A stretch of 64,000 bases of DNA from Streptomyces sp. Ru62 (lineage in GTDB: Bacteria; Actinomycetota; Actinomycetes; Streptomycetales; Streptomycetaceae), in contig NZ_PQSU01000017.1 in the NCBI RefSeq assembly GCF_002920615.1, positions 62,001-126,000 of the forward strand, in the 5' to 3' direction. A program made the translations under genes and the position numbers. The notes under the pieces are model-generated. The model was not told where the DNA came from and searched no databases. It worked only from the letters and a program-made list of their open reading frames with translations. Of this stretch, positions 42,891-51,434 are shown piece after piece; the stretch's first letter is position 1, and the number at the start of each line of letters is the position of its first letter.

Positions 42891-43591
42891 GGTGCGGTCC
42901 TCCCGCCGGCCGGCGGCTCGGCCAGCACGCGGCTCATGTCCCGCACCGCCTGCCAGGTGCCGCGCCAGGTGCCCGTGACCTTGGAGGTGCCGGCGCGCGG
43001 CAGGTACGGCACGTCGTGCTCGGCGATCCGCCAGCCCGCGTCGGCCGCGCGCACCACCATCTGGAGCGGATATCCGCTGCGCCGGTCGCTGAGACCGAGC
43101 GCCAGCAGCGGCTCGCGGCGGGCGGCGCGCAGCGGACCGAGGTCGTGCAGCCGCAGCCCGGTACGGCGGCGCAGCAGCCGGGCGAGCGCCAGGTTGCCGG
43201 CCCGGGCGTGGGCGGGCCAGGCACCCCGGGTCCGCGCCCGCCGCCGGCCCAGGACCAGGTCGGCCCGGCCGTCGAGGACTTCCCGGACGAAGGGCACCAG
43301 GTGCCCGGGGTCGAGGGAGGCGTCGCAGTCGCAGAAGCAGACGACGTCGGCGGTGGCGGCGGTCAGCCCGGCGTGGCAGGCGGCGCCGAAACCGCGCCGC
43401 GGCTCGTGCACGACGGTCGCGCCGAGCGCGCGGGCGATGTCCGCCGAGCCGTCCGTGGAGCCGTTGTCGACGACGAGGGCGCGCCAGCCCGCCGGGATCC
43501 GGGCGAGCACCCAGGGCAGGGCCTCCGCCTCGTCCAGGCAGGGCAGCACCACGTCCACGCTCGCCGCCGATGAGGGGAATGAAGGGGTCAC
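42887..43591 (-). CDS. Family 2 glycosyltransferase
   Basis: 234 aa from GTG 43591, chosen because a minus-strand TAGGGT box (43599-43604) ends 7 nt upstream; a GTG at 43600 would lie inside that box. GT-A fold: VDVVLPCLDEAEALPWVLAR, RALVVDNGSTDGSADIARAL, VVCFCDCDASLDPGHLVPF (DxD-type DCDAS), then LVLGRRRAR and GYPLQMVVRAADAGWRIAEHDVPY. It lacks the C-terminal membrane helices of dolichyl-phosphate-mannose-type enzymes. It probably transfers a sugar to a polyprenyl phosphate or lipid carrier used by the GT-C-like protein. Confidence 0.9.
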   Translation of the reverse strand: MTPSFPSSAASVDVVLPCLDEAEALPWVLARIPAGWRALVVDNGSTDGSADIARALGATVVHEPRRGFGAACHAGLTAATADVVCFCDCDASLDPGHLVPFVREVLDGRADLVLGRRRARTRGAWPAHARAGNLALARLLRRRTGLRLHDLGPLRAARREPLLALGLSDRRSGYPLQMVVRAADAGWRIAEHDVPYLPRAGTSKVTGTWRGTWQAVRDMSRVLAEPPAGGRTAP

Positions 43592-43638
43592 GCCGTTCAC
43601 CCTACGAACGGGAACCGGGCATATCGGGCCGCCGCTGC

Positions 43639-43656
43639 TTACGAAACGCGGACGTC
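43639..43656 (+). promoter_or_regulatory. Cluster motif, site B, with flanking leaderless promoters
   Basis: TTACGAAACGCGGACGTC between the divergent GT2 and response-regulator genes; 16 of 18 match site A. It lies at -48 to -65 of the GT2 start and -60 to -77 of the response-regulator start. The -10 boxes are TAGGGT (43599-43604, minus) and CAGGCT (43704-43709, plus), ending 7 and 6 nt before the start codons. Confidence 0.55.
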
Positions 43657-43715
43657 CGGGCCGGGAACGGGCCAGGGGTGCGACACCCGTCGCGGCCCGG
43701 TGCCAGGCTGGAGGC

Positions 43716-44498
43716 ATGCAGCAGCCGCACGTGCCCGCCGGGCGCCCAGCCATGGACGGGACCGCACCCGACACCGCCGCACCGACTCCCCGGTCCGTCC
43801 CCGGTGCCGCCCGGGTCCTGGTCGTGGACGACGACGCGACCGTCGCCGAGATCGTCGCCGGATACCTCGGCCGCGCCGGGTACGTGGTCGACCGCGCCGC
43901 CGACGGCCCCACCGCCCTCACCCGCGCCGCCGCCCACTGGCCGGACCTGGTGGTGCTGGACCTGATGCTGCCCGGCATGGACGGCCTTGAGGTCTGCCGG
44001 CGGCTGCGCGCGCGGGCCCCCGTCCCCGTCGTCATGCTCACCGCCCGCGGTGACGAGGACGACCGCATCACGGGCCTGGAGGTCGGCGCCGACGACTACG
44101 TGACCAAGCCGTTCAGCCCCCGCGAACTGGTCCTGCGGGTGCAGTCGGTGCTGCGCCGCGCGCTGCCCGGCACGGGCACCGGCCCGCTGACCGCGGCCGG
44201 CGTCACCATCGACCCGGCCGCCCGCCGCGCCACCAAGAACGGCTCCGAACTCGCCCTCACCTTGCGGGAGTTCGACCTCCTCGCCTTCTTCCTGCGGCAC
44301 CCGGGGAGGGCCTACGGCCGGGAGGACCTGATGCGCGAGGTGTGGGGCTGGGACTTCGGCGACCTGTCCACCGTGACGGTCCACATCCGCCGGCTGCGCG
44401 GCAAGGTCGAGGACGACCCCGCCCGGCCGCGCCTGATCCAGACCGTGTGGGGCGTCGGCTACCGCTTCGAGCCGAGCGGCGCGGAAGAGGAGGGCTGA
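43716..44498 (+). CDS. OmpR/PhoB-family response regulator
   Basis: 260 aa. A 32-residue leader precedes the receiver domain: VLVVDDDATVAEIVAGYLG, phospho-acceptor Asp82 in LVVLDLMLPGMDGLEV, Thr in VVMLTARGDEDD, Lys in YVTKPFSPREL. The C-terminal winged helix has LTLREFDLLAFFLRHPGRAY, STVTVHIRRLRGKVE and TVWGVGYRFE. Its gene is followed one base after the stop by the kinase gene. It is the natural candidate to bind the 11-bp-spaced half-sites found before every transcription unit of this cluster, including its own. Confidence 0.95.
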   Translation: MQQPHVPAGRPAMDGTAPDTAAPTPRSVPGAARVLVVDDDATVAEIVAGYLGRAGYVVDRAADGPTALTRAAAHWPDLVVLDLMLPGMDGLEVCRRLRARAPVPVVMLTARGDEDDRITGLEVGADDYVTKPFSPRELVLRVQSVLRRALPGTGTGPLTAAGVTIDPAARRATKNGSELALTLREFDLLAFFLRHPGRAYGREDLMREVWGWDFGDLSTVTVHIRRLRGKVEDDPARPRLIQTVWGVGYRFEPSGAEEEG

Positions 44499-44499
44499 C

Positions 44500-45609
44500 G
44501 TGCGCGACATCGTCGTCATCGCCCTGCTCGCCTTCGCCGGGGCCGCCGTCACCGGCCTGGCCGGGGCCGCCGCGCTCCGGCTGCTGCGGCGCCGCTCGCT
44601 CACCGTGTCGCTCGCCGTGATCGCGGCGGTCGGCGTGGGCGGTGTGCTGGCCGGGACCCTCGCCGTCGCCTGGGCGATGTTCCTGTCCGCCCACGACCTG
44701 ACCGTGGTGACGACGGTCGTCGCCATGGCGGCCGTGGTCTCCCTGGCGACCGCCCTCGTACTGGGCCGCTGGGTCGTCGCCCGCAGTCACGAACTCGCCA
44801 TGGCGGCGCGCTCGTTCGGCGAGGCCGGCGACTTCGCCGCCCCCGAGGGCCCGGCCACCGCCGAACTGGCCGAACTGAGCCGCGAACTGGCCGCCACCAG
44901 CGCGAGACTCGCCGAGTCCCGGGAGCGGGAACGCCTGCTGGAGACCTCACGCCGGGAACTCGTCGCCTGGATCTCCCACGACCTGCGCACTCCGCTCGCC
45001 GGTCTGCGCGCCATGTCGGAGGCCCTGGAGGACGGCGTCGCCGACGACCCCGACCGCTATCTGAAGCAGATCCGCACCGAGGTCGAGCGCCTCAACGACA
45101 TGGTCGGCGACCTCTTCGAACTCTCCCGCATCCACGCCGGCACGCTCCCGCTGAGCCCGTCCCGGATCTCGCTCTACGACCTCGTCGGCGACGCCCTCGC
45201 GGGAGCCGACCCGCTCGCCCGCGCCCACGGCGTACGGCTGGTCGGCGACCGGGTGGAGCCGGTCCCGGTCGAGGTCGACGCCAAGGAGATGAGCCGCGTC
45301 CTGGGCAACCTGCTCGTCAACGCCATCCGCCGGACGCCCGCCGACGGCACCGTCGCCGTAGCCGCCGAGCGCTCGCCCGACGGCGTGGTGCTCTCCGTGA
45401 CGGACGGCTGCGGCGGCATCCCGGAGGATGACCTGCCCCGCGTGTTCGACACCGGCTGGCGCGGCACCCACGCCCGCACCCCGCCGGCCGGCGCGGGTCT
45501 GGGCCTCGCCATCGTGCGCGGGATCGTGGAGGCCCACCAGGGCCGGGCCACCGTCCACAACATCCCCGGCGGCTGCCGCTTCGAGGTCACGCTCCCGGCG
45601 GCCCCCTGA
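44500..45609 (+). CDS. Sensor histidine kinase
   Basis: 369 aa from GTG 44500 with GAGGAGG just upstream. Three hydrophobic segments at about 4-26, 34-60 and 67-88 are joined by very short loops, so it has almost no extracytoplasmic domain and may sense within the membrane. HAMP-like linker 90-145, H-box RRELVAWISHDLRTPLAGLR (His160), N-box VLGNLLVNAIRRTP, G-boxes DGCGGIPEDDLPRVF and AGLGLAIVRGIVEAHQGR. It partners the response regulator immediately upstream. Confidence 0.95.
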   Translation: MRDIVVIALLAFAGAAVTGLAGAAALRLLRRRSLTVSLAVIAAVGVGGVLAGTLAVAWAMFLSAHDLTVVTTVVAMAAVVSLATALVLGRWVVARSHELAMAARSFGEAGDFAAPEGPATAELAELSRELAATSARLAESRERERLLETSRRELVAWISHDLRTPLAGLRAMSEALEDGVADDPDRYLKQIRTEVERLNDMVGDLFELSRIHAGTLPLSPSRISLYDLVGDALAGADPLARAHGVRLVGDRVEPVPVEVDAKEMSRVLGNLLVNAIRRTPADGTVAVAAERSPDGVVLSVTDGCGGIPEDDLPRVFDTGWRGTHARTPPAGAGLGLAIVRGIVEAHQGRATVHNIPGGCRFEVTLPAAP

Positions 45610-45628
45610 GCAGACGTCCCCGCCCCGG

Positions 45629-46618
45629 TCATCCCGAGGCCGCGAACTCCCGCATGCCCTCCTGGAAGCCGACCTCCGGCTTCCAGCCCAGTTCGGCCCG
45701 CAGCCGTGAGGAGTCGGCGGTGATGTGCCGTACGTCGCCCAGCCGGTACTCACCGGTGACGACCGGCACGGGACCGCCGTGGGCATCGGCCAGCGCGCGG
45801 GCCATCTCCCCGACGGTGTGCGGCTCGCCGCTGCCGGTGTTGTACGCGGTCAGCGCGCCCGGCGCGGAGTCCGCCTCCAGCGCCACGACGTTGGCCGCGG
45901 CCACGTCCCGGACATGCACGAAGTCCCGGCGCTGCCGCCCGTCCTCGAAGACGCGGGGTGCCTCACCCCGGGCGAGCGCGGACCGGAAGAAGGAGGCGAC
46001 GCCGGCGTAGGGGGTGTCGCGGGGCATCCGGGGCCCGTACACGTTGTGGTAGCGCAGCGACACGGCGGACCCGCCGGTCGACCGGGCCCAGGCGGCGGCC
46101 AGGTGCTCCTGCGCCAGCTTGGTCGTCGCGTACACGTTGCGCGGGTCGGCCGGCGCGCCCTCGCCGACCAGCCCGGGGGTCGGTTCCGCGCCGCACACCG
46201 GGCACCGCGGCTCGAACCGCCCCGCGTCCAGATCGGCGACGGCCCGCGGCCCCGGCCGTACGACCCCGTCGCGCGGACACACGTACCGCCCCTCGCCGTA
46301 CACCACCATCGACCCGGCCAGCACGAGGCGCCGTACCCCCGCCCCGGCCATGGCCGAGAGGAGGACGGCGGTGCCCAGGTCGTTGCGGGAGACGTACTCC
46401 GCCGCGTCCCCGAACCCCTTCCCGAGCCCGACCATCGCGGCCTGGTGGCAGACGGCGTCCGCACCGGCCACGGCCCGCGCGACCGCCTCGGCGTCGCGCA
46501 CGTCGGCGGCCGGATCCGTACGCACGTCGAACACGACCGGCTCGTGCCCGCGCGCCTTCAGCGCCTCGACCACATGAGACCCGATGAACCCGGCGCCGCC
46601 GGTGACCAGTACCCGCAT
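45629..46618 (-). CDS. NAD-dependent nucleotide-sugar epimerase/dehydratase (extended SDR)
   Basis: 329 aa. NAD motif VLVTGGAGFIGSHVVEAL, catalytic Tyr/Lys in RNVYATTKLAQEH, sugar-nucleotide part VSLRYHNVYGPRMPRDTPYAG and DFVHVRDVAAANVVALE. A Cys-containing insertion near 117-150 (RYVCPRDGVVRPGP, then RFEPRCPVCGAEPTPG) looks like a small zinc knuckle and is not in GalE or RmlB. It starts at ATG 46618 behind a leaderless TAGCGT box (46625-46630). It converges with the kinase gene and carries motif site C upstream, so it belongs to the same regulon. Confidence 0.92.
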   Translation of the reverse strand: MRVLVTGGAGFIGSHVVEALKARGHEPVVFDVRTDPAADVRDAEAVARAVAGADAVCHQAAMVGLGKGFGDAAEYVSRNDLGTAVLLSAMAGAGVRRLVLAGSMVVYGEGRYVCPRDGVVRPGPRAVADLDAGRFEPRCPVCGAEPTPGLVGEGAPADPRNVYATTKLAQEHLAAAWARSTGGSAVSLRYHNVYGPRMPRDTPYAGVASFFRSALARGEAPRVFEDGRQRRDFVHVRDVAAANVVALEADSAPGALTAYNTGSGEPHTVGEMARALADAHGGPVPVVTGEYRLGDVRHITADSSRLRAELGWKPEVGFQEGMREFAASG

Positions 46619-46666
46619 GCCCCCACGCTAGGCCCGCCGCCGCACCGGGCCGCAAGGCCGCGCCCG

Positions 46667-46684
46667 CACGTCACGACTCCGTAA
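46667..46684 (-). promoter_or_regulatory. Cluster motif, site C, upstream of the epimerase
   Basis: Minus strand TTACGGAGTCGTGACGTG: half-sites TTACG and TGACG 11 bp apart, 11 of 18 identical to sites A and B. The following CGGGC is shared with site B. It lies at -49 to -66 from the epimerase start codon, the same position as sites A and B. Confidence 0.45.
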
Positions 46685-46742
46685 GACGGCGTGGCGCCGG
46701 GGGAGGCGGTTCAGCGGCGCGGGGTGGTCTCGCGGCCCGTGC

Positions 46743-46880
46743 GGGACAGCTTCCCGGGGTCGCGGCCACCCCACGCCGGTCCTCCGGCTCGACGGCAGGA
46801 TCGACACCGTGATCGCGGCGCACCTGGGCGACGGCCGCGTCACCGGCCGCTCCGCCGCAGTGCCCTCGGCGGCGCCCTGA
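46743..46880 (+). pseudogene. Relic of a SigJ-like ECF sigma factor 3' end
   Basis: In one plus-strand frame the residues PVLRLDGRIDTVIAAHLGDG continue into RVTG and a stop. This resembles the C-terminal SnoaL-like end of SigJ/ECF41 sigma factors (L-G-IDTVVA-R---GRVTGLY-VRNP). The final VRNPEKL part is lost and nothing upstream in frame encodes sigma domains. The 46619-46906 spacer contains no intact gene. Confidence 0.4.
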
Positions 46881-46906
46881 TGCGGCGCGTCCGCCGGGAA
46901 CCCGCG

Positions 46907-48304
46907 TCACTCCCGCCGCGCGGCGATCAGCGCCCTGTACCAGTGGTAGCTGTCCTTCGGTGTGCGTCGCTGGGTGTCGTAGTCGACCCGGACGATCCCG
47001 AAGCGCTTGTCGTAGCCGAAGGCCCACTCGAAGTTGTCGAGCAGCGACCAGACGTAGTAGCCGCGGACGTCGACGCCGGCGTCCATCGCGGCGCGCAGCG
47101 CGGTGAGGTGGTCGCGCAGGTAGGCCACCCGGTCGGTGTCGTGCACCGCGCCGTCGGCGGAGAGCGTGTCGTCCTCCGCCGAGCCGTTCTCCGTGATGTG
47201 GACCGGCGGCAGCACGTCCCCGTACCGCTCCTTGAGGTCGACCAGCAGGTCGGTGAAGGAGCCGGGGACGACCGGCCAGTCCATCGCCGTGTGCCGCACG
47301 CCCGGCAGCCTGACCTCCGTGTAGCGGTTGTCCGTGGCCACCCGCCGCGCCGGGTCGGCCTCGCGGTGCGGGGCGTCGGCGACCACGATGGGCCGGTAGT
47401 AGTTGATGCCGAGGAAGTCCAGCGGCTGGGAGATCAGCTCCAGGTCGCCGTCCCGCCGGAAGTCCGCGCCGGTGATCAGCTCGCCCCAGGTCTCCTCCTC
47501 GGTGGCCGGGTAGCGGCCCGCGAGGATCGGCTCGGTCCACACCAGGTTGTGCTGGGTGTCGGCGCGGACCACGGCCGCGCGGTCGGCCGGGGAGTCGCCG
47601 GCCGGCAGATTGCGGTCGAGGTTGAGGGTGATGCCGACCTCGCGCACCCCGGCCGCCCGCAGCGCCCCGACCGCCAGGCCGTGGCCGACCAGCAGGTGGT
47701 GCGCGGCGGCCAGCGCACCCCGGCCCTCCTGGGCGCCGGGCGCGTGCCGGCCCACGGAGTAGCCGAGGAAGGCGCTGCACCACGGCTCGTTGAGGGTGAT
47801 CCAGCGCGGCACCCGGTCGCCCAGGTGCGCGGCCACGACGGCCGTGTACTCGGCGAACCGCTCCGCCGTCTCCCGCACCCGCCAGCCGCCCCGGTCTTCG
47901 AGCGCCTGCGGCAGGTCCCAGTGGTAGAGGGTGGCGGCCGGCTCGATGCCCGCCGCGAGCAGCTCGTCGACGAGCCGGGAGTAGAAGTCGAGCCCCTTGG
48001 GGTTCACCGGGCCGGAGCCGTCGGGCACGATCCGCGGCCAGGCGATCGAGAAGCGGTACGAGTCCACGCCCAGGTCGCGCAGCAGCGCCACGTCCTCCCG
48101 GTAGCGGTGGTAGTGGTCGCAGGCCACGTCTCCGGTGTCGCCGTTCGCGGTCCGGCCCGGCGTGTGGCTGTAGGTGTCCCAGATCGACGGCCCGCGGCCG
48201 TCCTCCCGCCCCGCGCCCTCGATCTGGTACGAAGCGGTCGCGGCGCCGAAGACGAAGCCGGGCGGGAAGCCGGGGAAGCCGGTGGCGTCGGGGGAGTCAG
48301 TCAT
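46907..48304 (-). CDS. GH1 family beta-glucosidase
   Basis: 465 aa. Acid/base Glu173 (ITLNEPWCSAFLGYSVGRHA) and nucleophile Glu372 (VHITENGSAED), with the N-terminal FVFGAATASYQIEGA signature and the C-terminal YYVWSLLDNFEWAFGYDKRFG. No signal peptide, so it acts on imported oligosaccharides. It is last of four genes with the importer SBP and two permeases; with the divergent alpha-xylosidase it fits stepwise removal of xylose then glucose from xyloglucan oligosaccharides. Confidence 0.95.
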   Translation of the reverse strand: MTDSPDATGFPGFPPGFVFGAATASYQIEGAGREDGRGPSIWDTYSHTPGRTANGDTGDVACDHYHRYREDVALLRDLGVDSYRFSIAWPRIVPDGSGPVNPKGLDFYSRLVDELLAAGIEPAATLYHWDLPQALEDRGGWRVRETAERFAEYTAVVAAHLGDRVPRWITLNEPWCSAFLGYSVGRHAPGAQEGRGALAAAHHLLVGHGLAVGALRAAGVREVGITLNLDRNLPAGDSPADRAAVVRADTQHNLVWTEPILAGRYPATEEETWGELITGADFRRDGDLELISQPLDFLGINYYRPIVVADAPHREADPARRVATDNRYTEVRLPGVRHTAMDWPVVPGSFTDLLVDLKERYGDVLPPVHITENGSAEDDTLSADGAVHDTDRVAYLRDHLTALRAAMDAGVDVRGYYVWSLLDNFEWAFGYDKRFGIVRVDYDTQRRTPKDSYHWYRALIAARRE

Positions 48305-48337
48305 GGAGGCCGTTTCCAGGTGTGCGGCGGGGCGGGG

Positions 48338-49165
48338 TCACTTGACGGAGCCGCCGGTGATGCCGGCGGCGATGTACTTCTGGGCGAGCACGAGCAGGAT
48401 CGCGGCGGGCACCGCGGACAGCACGGACGCGGCCATCACCGAGCCCCAGTCGCCGACGTGGGCGCCGATGTACTGGTAGATGCCCAGCGTGACCGGCTTG
48501 ACGTCGTCGGTCGTGTTCAGCGTGAGCGCGAACATGAAGTCGCTCCACGAGAAGAGGAAGGCGAACAGACCCGAGGTGATCAGCGAGTTGCGGCTCATCG
48601 GCAGCACCACCCGTACGAACGTCCGGACCGGCCCGGCACCGTCCATCTGCGCCGCCTCGATCACCTCACCCGGGATCGACACCATGAAGGACCGCATCAG
48701 CACGATCGAGAACGGGATGCCGAGCGAGGCGTCCGCCAGCATCAGGCCGAAGTAGGAGTTGACCAGGCCGAGGTCGACGTACGAGTTGTAGAGCGCGTTG
48801 GCGATGACGATGCCCGGCACCATCTGGGTGATCAGCGTGCCGAACACGATCGTCCGCGAGCCGCGCAGGCCGAACCGGGCCAGCCCGTAGGCCGCCGGTG
48901 CGGAGACCGCCAGGCAGATGACGACCGCGCCGAGCGAGACGACCAGCGAGGTCAGCAGGTGTCCGCCCTGGTCGTCCAGGGCCTTGGAGAAGCCGGACAG
49001 GTCCAGGTTGTGGGGTACCGGGTCGACCTGGAGCAGACCCGAGGCGGGTTGCAGGGCGGTGTTGAGCATCCAGTACAGCGGGAACAGCATCACGCACAGG
49101 ATGAGCACACCGGCGATGGTGGAACCCCAGCGGCGCCCGGATGTCGTGGGCGTGCGAGCGGCCAT
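48338..49165 (-). CDS. Carbohydrate ABC transporter permease (MalG-like)
   Basis: 275 aa from ATG 49165 (a GTG at 49174 overlapping the upstream stop is possible). Six membrane spans. The EAA loop is VIEAAQMDGAGPVRTFVRVVLPM, which contacts the ATPase. It ends AAGITGGSVK as MalG-type permeases do. No ATPase gene is in the operon; Streptomyces sugar importers commonly share the MsiK ATPase. Confidence 0.94.
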   Translation of the reverse strand: MAARTPTTSGRRWGSTIAGVLILCVMLFPLYWMLNTALQPASGLLQVDPVPHNLDLSGFSKALDDQGGHLLTSLVVSLGAVVICLAVSAPAAYGLARFGLRGSRTIVFGTLITQMVPGIVIANALYNSYVDLGLVNSYFGLMLADASLGIPFSIVLMRSFMVSIPGEVIEAAQMDGAGPVRTFVRVVLPMSRNSLITSGLFAFLFSWSDFMFALTLNTTDDVKPVTLGIYQYIGAHVGDWGSVMAASVLSAVPAAILLVLAQKYIAAGITGGSVK

Positions 49166-49170
49166 GGACG

Positions 49171-50124
49171 TCACTTCCCCTCGGTGCGGTTGGCCCGCAG
49201 GTAGAACACCGCGAACACCGCGGAGACAAGGATGAGTACGTTGCCGACGACCGCGCCCGCGCCGAAGTCGAGCCGTACGAAGGAGTTCTGGTAGGTCAGC
49301 GTGCCCAGCGTCTGGGTGGCGTCGGCCGGGCCGCCGTCGGTGAGCGCGAGGATCAGGTCGAGGATCTTCACCGTCGACATGAAGCCGAGCACGAGGACGA
49401 CGGTGATCACCGGCTTGAGCTGCGGCAGGGTGATGGAGCGGAAGGTCCGCCAGGCCGAGGCGCCGTCCAGGGCGGCCGCCTCGTACAGCTCCTTGGGGAT
49501 CTCCTGGAGACCGCCGTAGAGGATGACCATGTTGAACGGGATGCCGATCCAGATGTTCACCAGGATCACCGACAGCAGGGCCATGCCGGGACTGGTCAGC
49601 CACGGGGTGTGGCCGCCGAGGCCGAGCGTGTCCAGGAACGAGTTCAGCACGCCCGTGTCCTGGTCGAGGATGCGGCGCCACACGATGCCGGACACCACCA
49701 TGGGCACCAGCCAGGGCAGCAGGATCAGCGACCGCAGGACACCGTTGAGCGGGAAGCGGCGGCTGAAGAACACCGCGAGCGCCATCCCGATGCAGAACTG
49801 GCCGAGCAGCGAGCCGGCGGTGAAGACCAGGGTGTGCCAGAGCGCCTTGCCGAACAGCGGGTCCTGGAAGACGTTCGACCAGTTGTCGGCGCCGTTGAAG
49901 GGTGCGTCCCCGGTGAAGAACGTCTTCGGGGTGAAGTGCTGGAAGCTCATCACGACGTTGCGGACGAGCGGGTAGCCGAAGAACAGCAGCATGAAGACGA
50001 CCGCGGGGGCGACGAACCCCCACTGGGCCAGTCTGCGGCGGCGGCGCAGCCGGGCCGGGTCCGGCGCGGTGGCCGCCTTGGACGCCTTCTCGGGCGCCTG
50101 AGCGGTGACGATGGACGTGGTCAT
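49171..50124 (-). CDS. Carbohydrate ABC transporter permease (MalF-like)
   Basis: 317 aa. Six spans after a basic N-terminus (RLRRRRRLAQWGFVAPAVVFML). EAA loop ELYEAAALDGASAWRTFRSITLPQL and the DLILALTDGGP region are typical of UgpA/MalF types. It lies 12 nt downstream of the SBP gene and ends within a few bases of the next permease start. Confidence 0.94.
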   Translation of the reverse strand: MTTSIVTAQAPEKASKAATAPDPARLRRRRRLAQWGFVAPAVVFMLLFFGYPLVRNVVMSFQHFTPKTFFTGDAPFNGADNWSNVFQDPLFGKALWHTLVFTAGSLLGQFCIGMALAVFFSRRFPLNGVLRSLILLPWLVPMVVSGIVWRRILDQDTGVLNSFLDTLGLGGHTPWLTSPGMALLSVILVNIWIGIPFNMVILYGGLQEIPKELYEAAALDGASAWRTFRSITLPQLKPVITVVLVLGFMSTVKILDLILALTDGGPADATQTLGTLTYQNSFVRLDFGAGAVVGNVLILVSAVFAVFYLRANRTEGK

Positions 50125-50136
50125 GGTGGCTTTACC

Positions 50137-51411
50137 TCAGTTCCCGCTCGTGGCCCGCTGCTGGGCGCGCTTCAGGGCGGCCTCGCTGGACTGGCCGGTC
50201 AGGGCGGACTGGAAGGCGCTCTGCAGCGCGAGTGACACACTCGGCCAGCCCGCGCCGAGCTTGGCGGTCCGGGACCGGGCGGCGGCCACCTGGTCGGCGA
50301 GCGCGTCCAGCTCGGGCACCCGCGTGCGCCACACGGCGGCGGCCTTGGCGTTCGCCGGGACCATCCAGCTGTTGAGCGCGTAGGTCAGCTGTTCCTTCTG
50401 ACTCGCCAGACAGGCGACGATCTCGCCCGCCCGCTTCTCCCGCGCCGTGTCACCGGTGTTGGGGACGGTGAGCACGGCACCGCCGAGCGGGCCGACGGAG
50501 GGCGCGCCCGCCCGGGGGACCGGGATCTTGGCGATGCCCCAGTGCAGCGACTTCTTCGTGTTCAGCGTCTCGACCTGCCAGGGGCCGTTGATCATCATCG
50601 CCGCGTTGCCGGCCATGAACTGGTCGTTGACGTCCGCCTGGGTCCAGCTGACCGTCGACTTCGACAGCGAGCCGTCCGCCAGCAGGGCCTTCCAGTAGTC
50701 GAGCGCCCCGGCGACCTGAGGGCTGTCCAGCTTCGTCTCGTCGCCGCCGTTGGACCACATGAACGGCGTGAACTGGAAGACGCCGTCCTCCGCGCCGCCC
50801 GCGCTGAGCGCCAGTCCGTACCGCTTGCCCCCGGTGAGCTTCTTCGCGGCCTCGCGCAGCTCGTCCCAGGTGGTGGGGACCTTCACGCCGGCCTGGTCGA
50901 GGACGTCCTTGTTGTAGAACAGCGCCAGGGTGTTCACCGACCGGGCCGCGCCGTAGTACGTCCCCTTGTACGAGCCGAAGTTCACGATGCCCCGGGGGAT
51001 GTCCCGGGTGCTCAGGCCGAGCGTCCTGAGGTCGACCAGGCCGCCCGCCTCGGCGAAGGTGGGCATCTCCGACGCGTCGAACTGGACGATGTCGGGCAGC
51101 GACTTCGACGACGCCATGCGCAGCGCCTTCGTCATCACCTGCGCGGCCGGGACGCTCTGCTGCTCGATGGTGACGCCGAGCTGCTTGCCGCAGCGGGCCA
51201 TCGCCTCGGCGTCCCAGCGGTGGTAGGTCTCGTCGGTCGACGAGTTCATCACGGTGTAGACGTCGCCGTCACGCTGCTGACCGCATCCGGTCAGGGCCGC
51301 CCCGGCGACCAGGACCGACACGGCGGTGAATGGTGCCACGACCCTGCGGGAGCGTCCCGGGCGCCTGGCGACCGGGGACCTCTCAGGAATGCGATTGAAG
51401 CGCTTCGACAT
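50137..51411 (-). CDS. Sugar-binding lipoprotein of the putative xyloglucan-oligosaccharide importer
   Basis: 424 aa. A long basic N-region, then VVAPFTAVSVLVAGAALTGCG with lipobox LTGC (lipidated Cys43). Family 1 solute-binding fold: VYTVMNSSTDETYHRWDAEA, LPDIVQFDASEMPTFAEAGG, GAARSVNTLALFYNKDVLDQAG, MINGPWQVETL. First gene of SBP-permease-permease-GH1. A LacI-type palindrome sits in codons 2-5 (S-K-R-F), matched by an identical one in the divergent alpha-xylosidase gene. Confidence 0.92.
   Translation of the reverse strand: MSKRFNRIPERSPVARRPGRSRRVVAPFTAVSVLVAGAALTGCGQQRDGDVYTVMNSSTDETYHRWDAEAMARCGKQLGVTIEQQSVPAAQVMTKALRMASSKSLPDIVQFDASEMPTFAEAGGLVDLRTLGLSTRDIPRGIVNFGSYKGTYYGAARSVNTLALFYNKDVLDQAGVKVPTTWDELREAAKKLTGGKRYGLALSAGGAEDGVFQFTPFMWSNGGDETKLDSPQVAGALDYWKALLADGSLSKSTVSWTQADVNDQFMAGNAAMMINGPWQVETLNTKKSLHWGIAKIPVPRAGAPSVGPLGGAVLTVPNTGDTAREKRAGEIVACLASQKEQLTYALNSWMVPANAKAAAVWRTRVPELDALADQVAAARSRTAKLGAGWPSVSLALQSAFQSALTGQSSEAALKRAQQRATSGN
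51397..51406. promoter_or_regulatory. LacI-type operator inside the SBP start
   Basis: GAAGCGCTTC, a perfect palindrome with a CG centre. As TCGAAGCGCTTCA on the minus strand it is codons 2-5 of the SBP gene; the same 13-mer occurs at 51775-51787. It shares the AGCGCT core with the CebR-type operators of Streptomyces. Confidence 0.5.
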
Positions 51412-51434
51412 GCTGCGGCCCTTGCTGTCGTGTG

